Below, in pieces: positions 35,964 through 47,418 of a DNA stretch of 64,000 nucleotides. Below the pieces are notes generated by a model. The model saw nothing but the letters and a program-made list of their open reading frames with translations, was not told the DNA's origin and ran no database searches. The DNA is from Ovoidimarina sp963698645 (lineage in GTDB: Bacteria; Pseudomonadota; Alphaproteobacteria; Rhodobacterales; Rhodobacteraceae). The DNA lies in the NCBI GenBank assembly GCA_963698645.1, contig CAVORP010000009.1:744001-808000 (forward strand), written 5' to 3'. A program made the translations under genes and the position numbers. The first letter of the stretch is position 1; every line of letters starts with the position of its first letter.

Positions 35964-36671
35964 TCAGGCCGGAAGCGTGCGCCACAGCGGCAGCTGCTTG
36001 GCGGCCTTGGCCACGGCGTCGAGCCGGGCTTCATGGGCAGCCAGCTCCTCGGCTCCGGCGCGCAACACCCGCAGCGCGCCACGAAACGCCCGCGGCGCGT
36101 TGTCGGCTAGCGTCCCGGTGTTTGCCGGCGCGGCGTCGAAGCTCATCTCGCCCTGCCCAGCGGTGAGCGCCAGGTACACCTCCGCGAGCAGATTCGCATC
36201 GAGCAAGGCACCATGCAGTTCGCGAGCGGTGTTGTCCACGCCAAGACGTTTGCACAGCGCGTCCAGCGAATTGCGCTGTCCTGGGAATCGTTCCCGAGCC
36301 AGCTTCAAGGTGTCGAGCACGCTGCAGCGTTCTCTGATCCGGCCCGACCCAGCATCCAGGCGCGCCAGTTCCGCATCGAGGAAACCGACGTCGAAAGATG
36401 CGTTGTGCATGATCAGTTCGGCACCGTCGATGAAGCCCAGGAACTCACCGGCGATCTGCGCGAACAGCGGCTTGTCGGCCAGGAACTCGTCGGTCAGCCC
36501 GTGCACTTCAGCGGCACCGCGATCCACTTCGCGCTGCGGATTGAGGTAGCGGTGGAACTCGCGACCGCTGCGCCGTCGTTCGCACAGCTCGATGCAGCCG
36601 ATCTCGATGATGCGATGACCGCGTGCGACCTCCAGGCCGGTGGTCTCGGTGTCGAGGATGATCTGGCGCAC
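35964..36671 (-). CDS. dnaQ: DNA polymerase III epsilon subunit (3'-5' proofreading exonuclease)
   Basis: Proofreading subunit of the replicase, 235 residues. DEDDh exonuclease motifs: ExoI IILDTETTGLE, ExoII LIMHNASFDVGFLD, ExoIII HGALLDANLLAEVYLAL. The C-terminal tail (about 185-235) serves to bind the polymerase alpha subunit. It starts immediately after the rnhA stop. The adjacent rnhA-dnaQ pair is conserved in proteobacteria, but in E. coli the two are divergent; here they are co-directional. Confidence 0.96.
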   Translation of the reverse strand: MRQIILDTETTGLEVARGHRIIEIGCIELCERRRSGREFHRYLNPQREVDRGAAEVHGLTDEFLADKPLFAQIAGEFLGFIDGAELIMHNASFDVGFLDAELARLDAGSGRIRERCSVLDTLKLARERFPGQRNSLDALCKRLGVDNTARELHGALLDANLLAEVYLALTAGQGEMSFDAAPANTGTLADNAPRAFRGALRVLRAGAEELAAHEARLDAVAKAAKQLPLWRTLPA

Positions 36672-37127
36672 TCAGCGTGGCTCCTGGCCCAGCAGATCGC
36701 GAATGGCGGCGCGCGCATGGGCATCCACGGCTTCGTTCTCGGCGTGGCCATCGTGGCCGCGCACCCAATGGAAGCGCACCTGATGCCGCCCCAGCACCTG
36801 ATCGATGGCCTCCCACAGGTCCCGGTTCTTGACCGGATCGCGGCCGCTGGTACGCCAGCCATTGCGCTTCCAGCCGGCCATCCACTGCTCGACCCCCTGT
36901 TTCAAGTACTGCGAGTCGGTGGTCAGATCCACGGCACAGGATTTCTTGAGCGACTCCAGGGCGCGCAGCGCTGCAGTCAGCTCCATGCGGTTGTTCGTGG
37001 TCTGCGGCTCGGCGCCATTCAGCCAGCGCTCCTTGCCGCGATAGCGCAGCAGCGCCGCCCAGCCGCCTGGCCCGGGATTTCCCGAGCAGGCACCATCGGT
37101 GAAAATCGCAACGCGCTCGTCGCTCAC
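36672..37127 (-). CDS. rnhA: Ribonuclease HI
   Basis: Degrades RNA in RNA-DNA hybrids; 151 residues. The start is GTG 37127, whose GTGA overlaps the stop of the upstream methyltransferase gene; a longer frame upstream is not family-like. Catalytic residues are visible in AIFTDGACSGNPGPGGW (Asp), TTNNRMELTAAL (Glu), DLTTDSQYLKQGV (Asp) and WVRGHDGHAENEAVDAHAR (His, Asp). Residues GWKRNGWRTS form the basic substrate handle. Confidence 0.96.
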   Translation of the reverse strand: MSDERVAIFTDGACSGNPGPGGWAALLRYRGKERWLNGAEPQTTNNRMELTAALRALESLKKSCAVDLTTDSQYLKQGVEQWMAGWKRNGWRTSGRDPVKNRDLWEAIDQVLGRHQVRFHWVRGHDGHAENEAVDAHARAAIRDLLGQEPR

Positions 37128-37804
37128 GCCGCCAACCCGCTGCGCGAGATCGGTCGCGCGACCCAACCGGATACCGGCGTCGGGGCGCGGCCGCGCGCGC
37201 GCAACTGGCGCACGTTCGGCAGCTCGCGCCGCTTGCGCGCTTCGATCAGACACAGACCGGACCAGATCCGCGCCGGTGCCGCAACATGGGCCTCGGCGCC
37301 ACCATCGAAATCAACGCGCGATACCCGCAGATCGACGCAGCCGCGAGCCGCCAGCGCCTCCAACAGCACACGCGTCGAGCGCACCCGCAACGGCGGCGCG
37401 CCCGAGGCACCGAAATGCAGCTTGCAGCGCGTCCAGCCCAACGCACCGACCACGAACAGCGCGATGCTGCGCTCGGGCTTCAATACGCGGATGGCTTCGT
37501 CCAGCAGCTCGTCGACGACGCTGCCGGCTTCCAGGACATGTTGCAAGACCACGCGATCAATACTGTCGTCGCGCAACGGCCAATGCGTGCAGACCGCGTG
37601 CAGATCACCTTCCAGGAATTGCCCACGCTGGGCCAGCTCCAGCACTCCCGCTGCCGGCACAGTCGGTGGCGCGCCGGCGACCGAGAGCCAGAGTTCACGC
37701 TCGTCGGCGACCAGACCCGTGACCAAGGACTGCCGTTCCGCCGCGAGCAGCCGTTGCCACCAACTGGCGGGCAAGGCAACGGTCGGTGTGGAATGCGGAA
37801 CCAT
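37124..37804 (-). CDS. Putative SAM-dependent methyltransferase (YafS-like)
   Basis: A 226-residue protein placed between gloB and rnhA, exactly where E. coli has yafS. The methyltransferase core is degenerate: the motif-I region near the N-terminus (VPAAGVLELAQRGQFLEGD) is poor, but the post-core DDSIDRVVLQHVLEAGSVVDELLDEAIRVLKPERSIALFV segment is typical of class I enzymes. The start ATG 37804 leaves a 70-base divergent region with gloB; an earlier ATG would run into that gene. The substrate is unknown. Confidence 0.8.
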   Translation of the reverse strand: MVPHSTPTVALPASWWQRLLAAERQSLVTGLVADERELWLSVAGAPPTVPAAGVLELAQRGQFLEGDLHAVCTHWPLRDDSIDRVVLQHVLEAGSVVDELLDEAIRVLKPERSIALFVVGALGWTRCKLHFGASGAPPLRVRSTRVLLEALAARGCVDLRVSRVDFDGGAEAHVAAPARIWSGLCLIEARKRRELPNVRQLRARGRAPTPVSGWVARPISRSGLAA

Positions 37805-37874
37805 GGGCGACTCGGGAATTGCGGGTGGCCGATTGTGATACAAGCCGAGCTTGATCCGGAAGAAGTTTCCCACC

Positions 37875-38657
37875 ATGCCCCTGGTCGCAAGCACGCCCCT
37901 CGCAGGACTGACCGCGCATGCCGTCACCGCATTCGTCGACAACTACCTGTGGTTGTTGCAGTCGGGGCGGCACGCCATCGCGATTGATCCGGGCGATGCC
38001 GCCCCGGTGCTCGCGACGCTGGAGTCGCTGCAGCTCACGCTGGCCGCGATCCTGGTGACGCATCACCATCCCGACCACATCGGCGGCGTCGAAACCCTGG
38101 CCGCGCGCTGGAACTGCCCGGTGTTCGGCTCCGCCGACACGCGCATCGCCGGCATCAACACGCGATGCGCCGAGGGCGACCGCATCCGCCTCGATGGCTT
38201 TCCCGAATTCGAGGTCTGGCACGTCCCGGGGCACACGCTCACACATCTCGCGTTTCGGCTCGAAGACGCGATCTTCGTCGGCGATACCCTGTTCGGCGCT
38301 GGCTGCGGTCGCGTGTTCGAAGGATCGGTTGCGGATCTGTATGTTTCGCTGCAACGCATCGTCGCGCTGCCGCCCGCCACGCTGGTGTTCTGCAGTCACG
38401 AATACACGCGTGCCAACCTGCGGTTCGCCGCGCTCGTGGAGCCGGGCAACGAAGCGGTGCATCTGCGCGCGCTGGCACTGGCCAACGCCGGCCCCAGCGT
38501 ACCGTTCGCACTCGCCGACGAGCTCGCCAGCAATGTTTTCCTGCGCTGCCATCTGGCCTCTGTGCGTGATGCCGTCAACGCGAATTTCGGTACCACATTC
38601 GTTGCACCCGGCGAGGTCTTCGCCGCGCTCAGGCGATGGAAGAACAGCCATGTCTAG
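37875..38657 (+). CDS. gloB: Hydroxyacylglutathione hydrolase (glyoxalase II)
   Basis: Hydrolyses S-D-lactoylglutathione in methylglyoxal detoxification. 260 residues, metallo-beta-lactamase fold: AVTAFVDNYLWLL, metal-binding VTHHHPDHIGG, VWHVPGHTLTHLAF, FVGDTLFGAGCGRVFEGS and VFCSHEYTRANLRFA. Start ATG 37875. The stop overlaps the start of the transglycosylase gene by eight bases, so the two are coupled, as in many Xanthomonadales. Confidence 0.95.
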   Translation: MPLVASTPLAGLTAHAVTAFVDNYLWLLQSGRHAIAIDPGDAAPVLATLESLQLTLAAILVTHHHPDHIGGVETLAARWNCPVFGSADTRIAGINTRCAEGDRIRLDGFPEFEVWHVPGHTLTHLAFRLEDAIFVGDTLFGAGCGRVFEGSVADLYVSLQRIVALPPATLVFCSHEYTRANLRFAALVEPGNEAVHLRALALANAGPSVPFALADELASNVFLRCHLASVRDAVNANFGTTFVAPGEVFAALRRWKNSHV

Positions 38658-39870
38658 TCGATGCATCCGGCCACTGTCATTGCGCTGCCTGGTGGCGGCA
38701 GCGTTTCTGGTGCTGCTCGGCGCGTGCACGCCGGAGCGGGTGCGCGAAGCCCCCACTGGTGAGCCGATCGCCACCGATAACGCGCAGCCTGCCGCCCGGT
38801 CTGCGCCCCGGTCGGAACCGACGCCGCTGCCTGCGACCGGAGATGCTGCGGTGGCGTCGCCGGCCGCGGTCGTCGCCACTGCGGAGGCGACCCTGTGGCA
38901 GGCCATCGTCGCCCGCTACGCCTTCTCCGATTGCGCGAATCCCTCTCCCGCCGTGCGTCGCTGGCAACGCATCCACCTGCAGTCACCGACGCGCCATGCC
39001 GATAGCCTGGCGCGTGCGGCACCATGGATCGCCTACGTTGCCGACGAACTGGCAAGGCGCGATCTACCGGCGGAGTTCGTGTGGCTTCCCTTCGTCGAAA
39101 GCGGCTATCAGCCGATTCGTGCGCGCGGCGGACGCCCCGCCGGCGCTTGGCAGCTGATGCCGGCCACGGCGCGCTGGCGCGGTCTGCGCATCGGCAACGG
39201 CTACGACGGCCGCATCGACTTCGTCGCCGCCACGCGCGCCGCGCTTGATCTGATCGAATACCTCGCGCGCGCGTTCGATCGCGACTGGGCGCTGGTGACC
39301 ATGGCCTACAACGCCGGCGAATACCGCATCAAGGGCGCACTCAGGCGCGCGCAGGCGCTGGGTACGATGGTCGCTCCGGAGAGACTCGCGGTCAGCCCGA
39401 TCACACACGAACATCTGGTCAAACTGCGCGCGTTGGCCTGCGTGGTTGCGGCGCCATCGGACTTCGCACTGACCTTGCCGCAGGTCGATCGCGAGGAGCA
39501 ACTCGTGGCGCTGCACCTCGCTGTCGCGATGCCGGTTGCGCAACTCGCCGCCCTCGCCGGCGCGACTCCGAGCCAATGGCAGAAATGGAACCCGGCCTGG
39601 ACGCAGGGCCGCGTCGACGCCGCCGCTGACGTGCTGGTACCACGGGCGCTCGCTGCAGCCGCAACACAAGCCTTCGCCACGACCAGTCCGGAACCGGTTC
39701 CGACACGCACTGCCGCGACCTCTGGTGCCCATACCCATGTCGTGCGCGCGGGCGAGTCGGCCTGGCTCATCGCCCGCCGTTACGCACTTTCGGTCGCCGA
39801 GTTGCTGGCCGCCAACGCCCTCAGCGCAAGCTCGGTGTTGCATCCGGGTCAGATCCTGCGCCTGCCCTGA
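38650..39870 (+). CDS. mltD: Lipoprotein lytic transglycosylase with LysM domain (MltD-like)
   Basis: A 406-residue peptidoglycan-cleaving enzyme. The N-terminus is a lipoprotein signal (LVAAAFLVLLGACTPE, lipobox LGAC). After a Pro/Ala-rich linker the SLT domain spans about 110-260, with the catalytic-glutamate region FVWLPFVESGYQP, GAWQLMPATARWRG and VTMAYNAGEYRIKGAL. One C-terminal LysM repeat (HVVRAGESAWLIARRYALS, about 360-405) binds glycan. The start ATG 38650 overlaps gloB. E. coli MltD has two LysM units; only one is seen here. Confidence 0.92.
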   Translation: MSSRCIRPLSLRCLVAAAFLVLLGACTPERVREAPTGEPIATDNAQPAARSAPRSEPTPLPATGDAAVASPAAVVATAEATLWQAIVARYAFSDCANPSPAVRRWQRIHLQSPTRHADSLARAAPWIAYVADELARRDLPAEFVWLPFVESGYQPIRARGGRPAGAWQLMPATARWRGLRIGNGYDGRIDFVAATRAALDLIEYLARAFDRDWALVTMAYNAGEYRIKGALRRAQALGTMVAPERLAVSPITHEHLVKLRALACVVAAPSDFALTLPQVDREEQLVALHLAVAMPVAQLAALAGATPSQWQKWNPAWTQGRVDAAADVLVPRALAAAATQAFATTSPEPVPTRTAATSGAHTHVVRAGESAWLIARRYALSVAELLAANALSASSVLHPGQILRLP

Positions 39871-39890
39871 TCGAATACACATGCGCATCG

Positions 39891-39920
39891 TTGCTGCTGC
39901 CGAAAGCAGCCGGATAGACT
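39891..39920 (+). promoter_or_regulatory. Candidate promoter for fabI
   Basis: TTGCTG (39891-39896) and TAGACT (39915-39920) with an 18-base spacer lie 32 bases before the fabI ATG. The spacer contains a short CTGC/GCAG inverted repeat. Weak boxes; read by eye. Confidence 0.35.
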
Positions 39921-39952
39921 GCGCCCCCTGCGTTCACGACGAGAGATCTTCC

Positions 39953-40735
39953 ATGGGCTTCCTGCAAGGCAAGCGTGCACTGATCATCGGCATCGCCAGC
40001 GAACGTTCCATCGCCTCCGGCATCGCCGAAGCGATGCACCGTGAAGGCGCCACCCTGGCCTTCAGCTACCAGAACGATCGGCTGAAGTCGCGCGTGCAGG
40101 ATGCCGCGAAGGAGTTCGGTTCGGACATCGTGCTCCCCTGCGATGTCGCCTCCGATACCGAGATCGCGGCCCTGTTCGCGGAACTCGGCAAGCACTGGAA
40201 CCAGCTGGATGTCCTGGTGCACTCGGTCGGCTTCGCACCACGCGAATCGATCCAGGGCGACTTTCTCGACAGCATTTCGCGCGAGAGCTTCGCCATCGCC
40301 CACGACATCTCGAGTTACAGCCTGGCCGCGTTGGCCAAGGCGGCGCGACCGATGATGCGCGGCCACGACAGCGCCATCCTGACGCTGAGCTATCTGGGCG
40401 CCGTGCGCGCGATGGCCAACTACAACGTCATGGGCCTGGCCAAGGCATCGCTGGAGGCGAACGTGCGCTACCTCGCGCGTTGCCTCGGCCCCGAAGGCAT
40501 CCGCGTCAACGGCATCTCGGCCGGGCCGATCAAGACCCTGGCCGCCGCCGGCGTGAGCAACTTCCGCAAGATGCTGGAACATGTCGAAGAGGCCTCGCCG
40601 CTGCGTCGCAACGTCACCATCGAGCAGGTCGGCAACGTCGGCGCGTTCCTCTGCTCCGACCTCGCCGCCGGCGTCACCGGCGAGATCAGCTACGTCGACT
40701 CGGGCTACAACATCCTCGGCATGACCGGGATCTGA
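39953..40735 (+). CDS. fabI: Enoyl-[acyl-carrier-protein] reductase (NADH)
   Basis: Last reductive step of each fatty-acid elongation cycle and the triclosan target. 260 residues, SDR fold. The FabI-type nucleotide loop GIASERSIASGIAEAM, the LVHSVGFAPR strand and the catalytic Tyr-x6-Lys in ANYNVMGLAKASLEANVRY are all present, along with ISAGPIKTLAAAGV and a C-terminal SYVDSGYNILGM. Clean frame; followed by a strong terminator. Confidence 0.97.
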   Translation: MGFLQGKRALIIGIASERSIASGIAEAMHREGATLAFSYQNDRLKSRVQDAAKEFGSDIVLPCDVASDTEIAALFAELGKHWNQLDVLVHSVGFAPRESIQGDFLDSISRESFAIAHDISSYSLAALAKAARPMMRGHDSAILTLSYLGAVRAMANYNVMGLAKASLEANVRYLARCLGPEGIRVNGISAGPIKTLAAAGVSNFRKMLEHVEEASPLRRNVTIEQVGNVGAFLCSDLAAGVTGEISYVDSGYNILGMTGI

Positions 40736-40755
40736 TCCTCAGCCGCCGGGCAATG

Positions 40756-40781
40756 AAAAAGGCGCCTCGCGGCGCCTTTTT
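40756..40781. terminator. Bidirectional intrinsic terminator between fabI and ppiD
   Basis: AAAAAGGCGCC-TCGC-GGCGCCTTTTT forms a perfect 11-bp arm pair with a 4-base loop. On either strand it yields a GC stem followed by a T-run, fitting the convergent fabI and ppiD genes. Confidence 0.88.
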
Positions 40782-40803
40782 CGTTTGAGTCAAAGCGCGG
40801 CGA

Positions 40804-42714
40804 TCAGAGCCGGTCTTCGTGCACCACGATCGCCACGCGCTTGCGCAATGCGTCGCGCAGTGCTTCGTTGTCACTGCTGGCAAGTCCGGACTTCAGGCTG
40901 GCGCGAGCGGCATCGCGTGCGGCTGCGTCGACGGTCTTGACATCGATGTCCTTGACCGCCGTGAGTTCGAGCAACGCATAGCGCTGATCGCCTCCTTGCA
41001 ACATGGCCGGCGAGGTCTTGCCGGCAAGTGGCCGCGGCAACTTGAATGCCTCGGCCACGAGCTTGGCATCATGGGTCATGGCATTGCGGCCGACGCCTTC
41101 GGCCGACGCCACCTGCGCGCCGACCGAGGCGGCCAGTGCATCCAGCGACTCTCCTGCCAGCAGGCGCTTGTACATGGCATCGGCTGCGTCCTTCGCCTGC
41201 TTGCCCTGGCGCTCTGCGGCCAAGGTGTTCTTGACCTCGGCCGACACCTCTTCCAGCTTGCGCGGCGTCGACGGCTTGTGCTCGAGCAAGCGCACGATGA
41301 CCACATGGTTCTCGCCGATCTCGATCGGCTCGCTGTTGTTGCGCTCCAGCAAGACAGCGTCCGAGAACGCGATCTCGCGCACCTTCGGGAACATGGCGAT
41401 GCCGCCACCGGAATCGCGATCGAACAACTCGGTCTTCTGGATTGTCATTTCCAACGCCTTGGCTGCAGGCTCCAGCGAACCGGGACTCGCGAAACCCTCG
41501 TCGACCAGGTCGTTGAAGCGATCACCGTACAGCTGCTCACGTTCGCCGACCGCGTATTCGCTCTCGAGCTCGGCGCGAACCTCTTCGAACGAGCGGAAAT
41601 TGGCGGAACGCGCCTCGCGCACCGTGATCAGGTGATAACCCTGATCGGTGCGCACAGGATCGGAAACCGTCCCCACCTGCAAGCCGAACAGGGCCTCCTC
41701 AAAGGCCGGCTCGAAGGTTCCGGTCTTCTCGATCCAGCCGAGATCGCCGCCGCTCTCCTTCGAACCTACGTCTTCGGACGAACTCTTCGCGACGGCATCG
41801 AAGCTCTCGCCAGCACGGACCCTGGCGAGCAGGGCCTCGGCCTTGGCGAGCGCCGTTTTCTGTGCATCTGCATCGGCGCCTGCGGCCACCGAGACCAGAA
41901 TGTGTGAGGACAAGCGCTGTTCGCCGCTTCCGAACCGGGTGGCCTTCTGCTGCTCATAGCGATCGCGCAGCGTGGCCTCATCGACCGCTGGAACCACCAA
42001 GGTTGCAGCATTGAGCTCGATGTACTCGAGCGAAGCCTGCTCCTTGGTCGCGAACTTCTCCGGATTCTTCAGGAAATGCGCCTTGGCCTCATCGTCACTG
42101 ACCTGTTCGGCCGTGACCAGTGGTGTTTCCAGTGCCAGGTAGCGGAAGCTGCGCGACTGGTCGCGAAGGCGGATGAAGGTGTCGACATCGGCCTCGGTGA
42201 CCAGAGCACTGGCGGCAATCTGCGATGGCAGCTCGCGCACGGCGAGATCACGCCGCATGCGTTGCTCGAATTGCTCGATGTTCATCTTGTTGGCTTCCAG
42301 CACCAGCGCGTACTGTTTGCCATCGAATGCGCCATCGACATGGAACGATTCGATCTTGCGGATCTCCTCGCGCAGACGCGCGTCCGAGACGGCCACACCG
42401 GCAGCGGCGCCGGCCTGCGTCATCAGTTCCTCGTCGACCAACTGATCCACAACCTGACGCTTGTATTGCGGCGTATTGAAGAACTCGGACTGGAAGGACT
42501 CGCCCATCATCGTGCGCATGCGCTGAAGGGATTCGTTCATGCGCTCCCGGTAGGCGCCCGAACTGATGTCGGTGCTTCCGACTTTGGCCACCCCAGTATC
42601 GCCGCTCGCGACGAAATACCCCTGGATGCCGAAGAACATGAACGCTGCCATCAACAGGGCAAGGATGGCGTAGGCGATCTTGGAACCGGATTTGTCGCGA
42701 ATACTTTGCAGCAT
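40804..42714 (-). CDS. ppiD: Peptidyl-prolyl isomerase D, periplasmic chaperone
   Basis: A 636-residue inner-membrane-anchored folding factor that helps newly exported outer-membrane and periplasmic proteins. One N-terminal membrane helix (about 12-33, KIAYAILALLMAAFMFFGIQGYF), a SurA-like N domain, a parvulin domain (about 265-365; SSHILVSVAAG, SGGDLGWIEKTG, YHLITVREAR), and a long C-terminal region. It is the last gene of the tig-clp-lon-hup-tRNA block, its usual place in proteobacteria. Confidence 0.95.
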   Translation of the reverse strand: MLQSIRDKSGSKIAYAILALLMAAFMFFGIQGYFVASGDTGVAKVGSTDISSGAYRERMNESLQRMRTMMGESFQSEFFNTPQYKRQVVDQLVDEELMTQAGAAAGVAVSDARLREEIRKIESFHVDGAFDGKQYALVLEANKMNIEQFEQRMRRDLAVRELPSQIAASALVTEADVDTFIRLRDQSRSFRYLALETPLVTAEQVSDDEAKAHFLKNPEKFATKEQASLEYIELNAATLVVPAVDEATLRDRYEQQKATRFGSGEQRLSSHILVSVAAGADADAQKTALAKAEALLARVRAGESFDAVAKSSSEDVGSKESGGDLGWIEKTGTFEPAFEEALFGLQVGTVSDPVRTDQGYHLITVREARSANFRSFEEVRAELESEYAVGEREQLYGDRFNDLVDEGFASPGSLEPAAKALEMTIQKTELFDRDSGGGIAMFPKVREIAFSDAVLLERNNSEPIEIGENHVVIVRLLEHKPSTPRKLEEVSAEVKNTLAAERQGKQAKDAADAMYKRLLAGESLDALAASVGAQVASAEGVGRNAMTHDAKLVAEAFKLPRPLAGKTSPAMLQGGDQRYALLELTAVKDIDVKTVDAAARDAARASLKSGLASSDNEALRDALRKRVAIVVHEDRL

Positions 42715-42794
42715 GGAAGGCTCTCGAATGGGCGCACAGCAATGCGCTTCACCGGAAAAAACAAAGGCGCCACTACGGGCGCCCTTGCAGGAGT

Positions 42795-42871
42795 TGGCGG
42801 AGTGGACGGGGCTCGAACCCGCGACCCCCGGCGTGACAGGCCGGTATTCTAACCAACTGAACTACCACTCC
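42795..42871 (-). tRNA. tRNA-Asp (anticodon GTC)
   Basis: Cloverleaf with acceptor GGAGTGG/CCACTCC, anticodon loop CTGTCAC (GTC) and encoded CCA; 77 nt. It lies between tRNA-Val and ppiD. Confidence 0.95.
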
Positions 42872-42880
42872 GTTTTCTTC

Positions 42881-42955
42881 TGGTGGGTGCTGAGGGTTTC
42901 GAACCCCCGACCCTCGCCTTGTAAAGGCGACGCTCTACCGCTGAGCTAAGCACCC
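42881..42955 (-). tRNA. tRNA-Val (anticodon TAC)
   Basis: Acceptor GGGTGCT/AGCACCC, anticodon loop TTTACAA (TAC), T-arm GGGGGTTCGAAACCC and encoded CCA; 75 nt. It begins 11 bases after the hup stop, so hup-tRNA-Val-tRNA-Asp are very likely one transcript. Confidence 0.95.
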
Positions 42956-42966
42956 AGCAAAGCGCA

Positions 42967-43239
42967 CTAGTTTATAGCGTCTTTGAGCGCTTTGCCAGCC
43001 TTGAAGGCAGGAATCTTCGAAGCCTTGATCTTGATCGTCGCACCGGTGCGCGGGTTGCGACCCGTGCGCGCTGCGCGCTTGCGAACCGCGAAGGTTCCGA
43101 AGCCGACGAGCGACACGCTGTCACCCTTTTTCAGCGACTTCTTGACGACTTCGATCAGCGCATCGAGTGCACGGCCGGAATCGGCTTTGCTCAACTCAGC
43201 GTGATCGGCGATCGCGTTGATGATATCACCTTTGTTCAT
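42967..43239 (-). CDS. hupB: DNA-binding protein HU
   Basis: Nucleoid protein of 90 residues. MNKGDIINAIADHAELSKADSGRALDAL opens the helical body; the DNA-clasping arm carries the family signature GFGTFAVRKRAARTGRNPRTG with its intercalating proline, then IKASKIPAFKAGKALKDAIN. The gene lies downstream of lon, as in E. coli (lon-hupB-ppiD), and has its own strong promoter. Confidence 0.97.
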   Translation of the reverse strand: MNKGDIINAIADHAELSKADSGRALDALIEVVKKSLKKGDSVSLVGFGTFAVRKRAARTGRNPRTGATIKIKASKIPAFKAGKALKDAIN

Positions 43240-43379
43240 GTGTCACTCCCTCAGGATTTCTACTTGATCAGCTTGGGCATCGTTCCGTCGCGCGAGGCGA
43301 ACCGCACATCGCCGAACCGGATCCACCGCGCATACGCCCAGTGGTTCACTCACTGAAACGCACGAGTCGTGGGCGCGCT

Positions 43380-43408
43380 TTTATACCAGTCCATTTCTGG
43401 GCACGCAA
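43380..43408 (-). promoter_or_regulatory. Sigma-70 promoter of hupB
   Basis: On the minus strand, TTGCGT (43408-43403) and TATAAA (43385-43380) are 17 bases apart, followed by GC-rich discriminator sequence. The leader to the hup ATG is about 135 bases. The 199-base lon-hup gap holds no other gene. Confidence 0.65.
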
Positions 43409-43438
43409 CAAAACAGCAAGGAAAAATGCGGGTTGCGG

Positions 43439-45922
<2,484 letters not shown>

Positions 45923-46024
45923 GCGATTCTCCGTAGGAGGCGTGCCGGCGCACAGTGCGCCCGCCATCATGCTGCGTCAAGTAAGGGCCGGCGCCGCGAT
46001 TTGCAAGCGCGCCGACAACTCCGC

Positions 46025-47308
46025 TCAGTCCCCGGAAGCCGCCCGCACCACCGGCTGCGGCAGGCTGCTGTAGATCAGGTAGGGCTCAGCCGAGCCATTG
46101 ATGACACCCTCATCGAGCACGACCTTGCTGACATTCTCCAGCGACGGCAACTCGTACATGGTGTCGAGCAGCACCTGCTCGATGATGGTACGCAGTCCGC
46201 GCGCGCCGGTCTTGCGCTTCAGCGCCTTGCGTGCCACCGCACGCAGGGCGTCTTCGCGAAACTCGAGCTCCACGCCCTCCATCTCGAACAGTTTGCGGAA
46301 CTGCTTGGTGATGGCGTTCTTGGGCTCGCTCAGGATCTTGATCAGGGCATCCTCGTCCAGCTCGTCCAGCGTTGCGACCACTGGCAAACGGCCGACGAAC
46401 TCGGGGATGAGCCCGAACTTGATCAGATCTTCGGGCTCGATGGTCTTCAGCACATCGCCGACGCTGGCGCGCCGCTCCTTGCTGCGGATCTCGGCCGAGA
46501 ACCCGATCCCGGTCGACTCGGAGCGGGCCTGGATGACCTTCTCGAGGCCGGCAAATGCGCCGCCGCAGATGAACAGGATGTTGCGCGTGTCGACCTGCAG
46601 GAACTCCTGCTGCGGATGCTTGCGGCCACCCTGCGGCGGCACCGAAGCGATGGTTCCCTCGATCAGTTTCAGCAGCGCCTGCTGCACGCCCTCGCCGGAC
46701 ACATCACGCGTGATCGAAGGGTTCTCCGACTTGCGCGAAATCTTGTCGATCTCGTCGATGTAGACGATTCCGGTCTGCGCCTTCTCGACGTCATAGTCGC
46801 ATTTCTGCAGCAACTTCTGGATGATGTTTTCGACGTCCTCACCGACATATCCGGCTTCGGTCAGCGTCGTCGCATCGGCGATCGTGAACGGCACGTTGAG
46901 CAGCCGCGCCAGCGTCTCGGCGAGCAGCGTCTTGCCCGACCCGGTTGGGCCAACCAGCAAAATGTTGCTCTTCGAGAGCTCGATCTCGTCGCTGCGCTGC
47001 CTCGACTCAAGCCGCTTGTAGTGGTTGTACACGGCAACCGCGAGCACCTTCTTGGCGCGCGGCTGACCGACCACATACTGGTCCAGCGTATCGCGGATCT
47101 CGCGCGGCTTCGGCAGATGACTGCGTGCCGTTGCCGCCTTCTCTTCGAGCTCCTCGCGGATGATGTCGTTGCACAGCTCGACGCACTCGTCGCAAATGAA
47201 CACCGAAGGCCCGGCAATCAGCTTGCGCACCTCATGTTGGCTCTTGCCGCAGAAGGAGCAGTAGAGAACCTTGGTGGATTCGCCGCGGGTGCTTCGATCG
47301 TCGCTCAT
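46025..47308 (-). CDS. clpX: ClpXP unfoldase subunit ClpX
   Basis: ATP-dependent unfoldase that feeds ClpP; 427 residues. The N-terminal zinc-binding domain has CSFCGKSQ and CDECVELC. The AAA+ core has Walker A LLVGPTGSGKTLLAETLA, Walker B GIVYIDEIDKI, the pore loop region AGYVGEDVENI, the ClpP-binding IGF loop (STGIGFSAEI) and sensor-2 KTGARGLRTI. It follows clpP by 110 bases. Confidence 0.98.
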   Translation of the reverse strand: MSDDRSTRGESTKVLYCSFCGKSQHEVRKLIAGPSVFICDECVELCNDIIREELEEKAATARSHLPKPREIRDTLDQYVVGQPRAKKVLAVAVYNHYKRLESRQRSDEIELSKSNILLVGPTGSGKTLLAETLARLLNVPFTIADATTLTEAGYVGEDVENIIQKLLQKCDYDVEKAQTGIVYIDEIDKISRKSENPSITRDVSGEGVQQALLKLIEGTIASVPPQGGRKHPQQEFLQVDTRNILFICGGAFAGLEKVIQARSESTGIGFSAEIRSKERRASVGDVLKTIEPEDLIKFGLIPEFVGRLPVVATLDELDEDALIKILSEPKNAITKQFRKLFEMEGVELEFREDALRAVARKALKRKTGARGLRTIIEQVLLDTMYELPSLENVSKVVLDEGVINGSAEPYLIYSSLPQPVVRAASGD

Positions 47309-47418
47309 CTTGCCTTGTGTTCCTTGCTGCGATGCCGCTCGGGGCGCAGAATAGCACAGCGAAACCCGCCCGCTTTTGGCGCGGGAATCACGCGATTCTT
47401 CGGGATTTGGGGGCCGAA

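Noticed and set aside
45923..46024. Heat-shock (sigma-32) promoter before lon
   Set aside because: CTTGCAA followed about 14 bases later by a C-rich stretch is only a loose match, and competing TTGACG/TTGCAA boxes lack good -10 partners.
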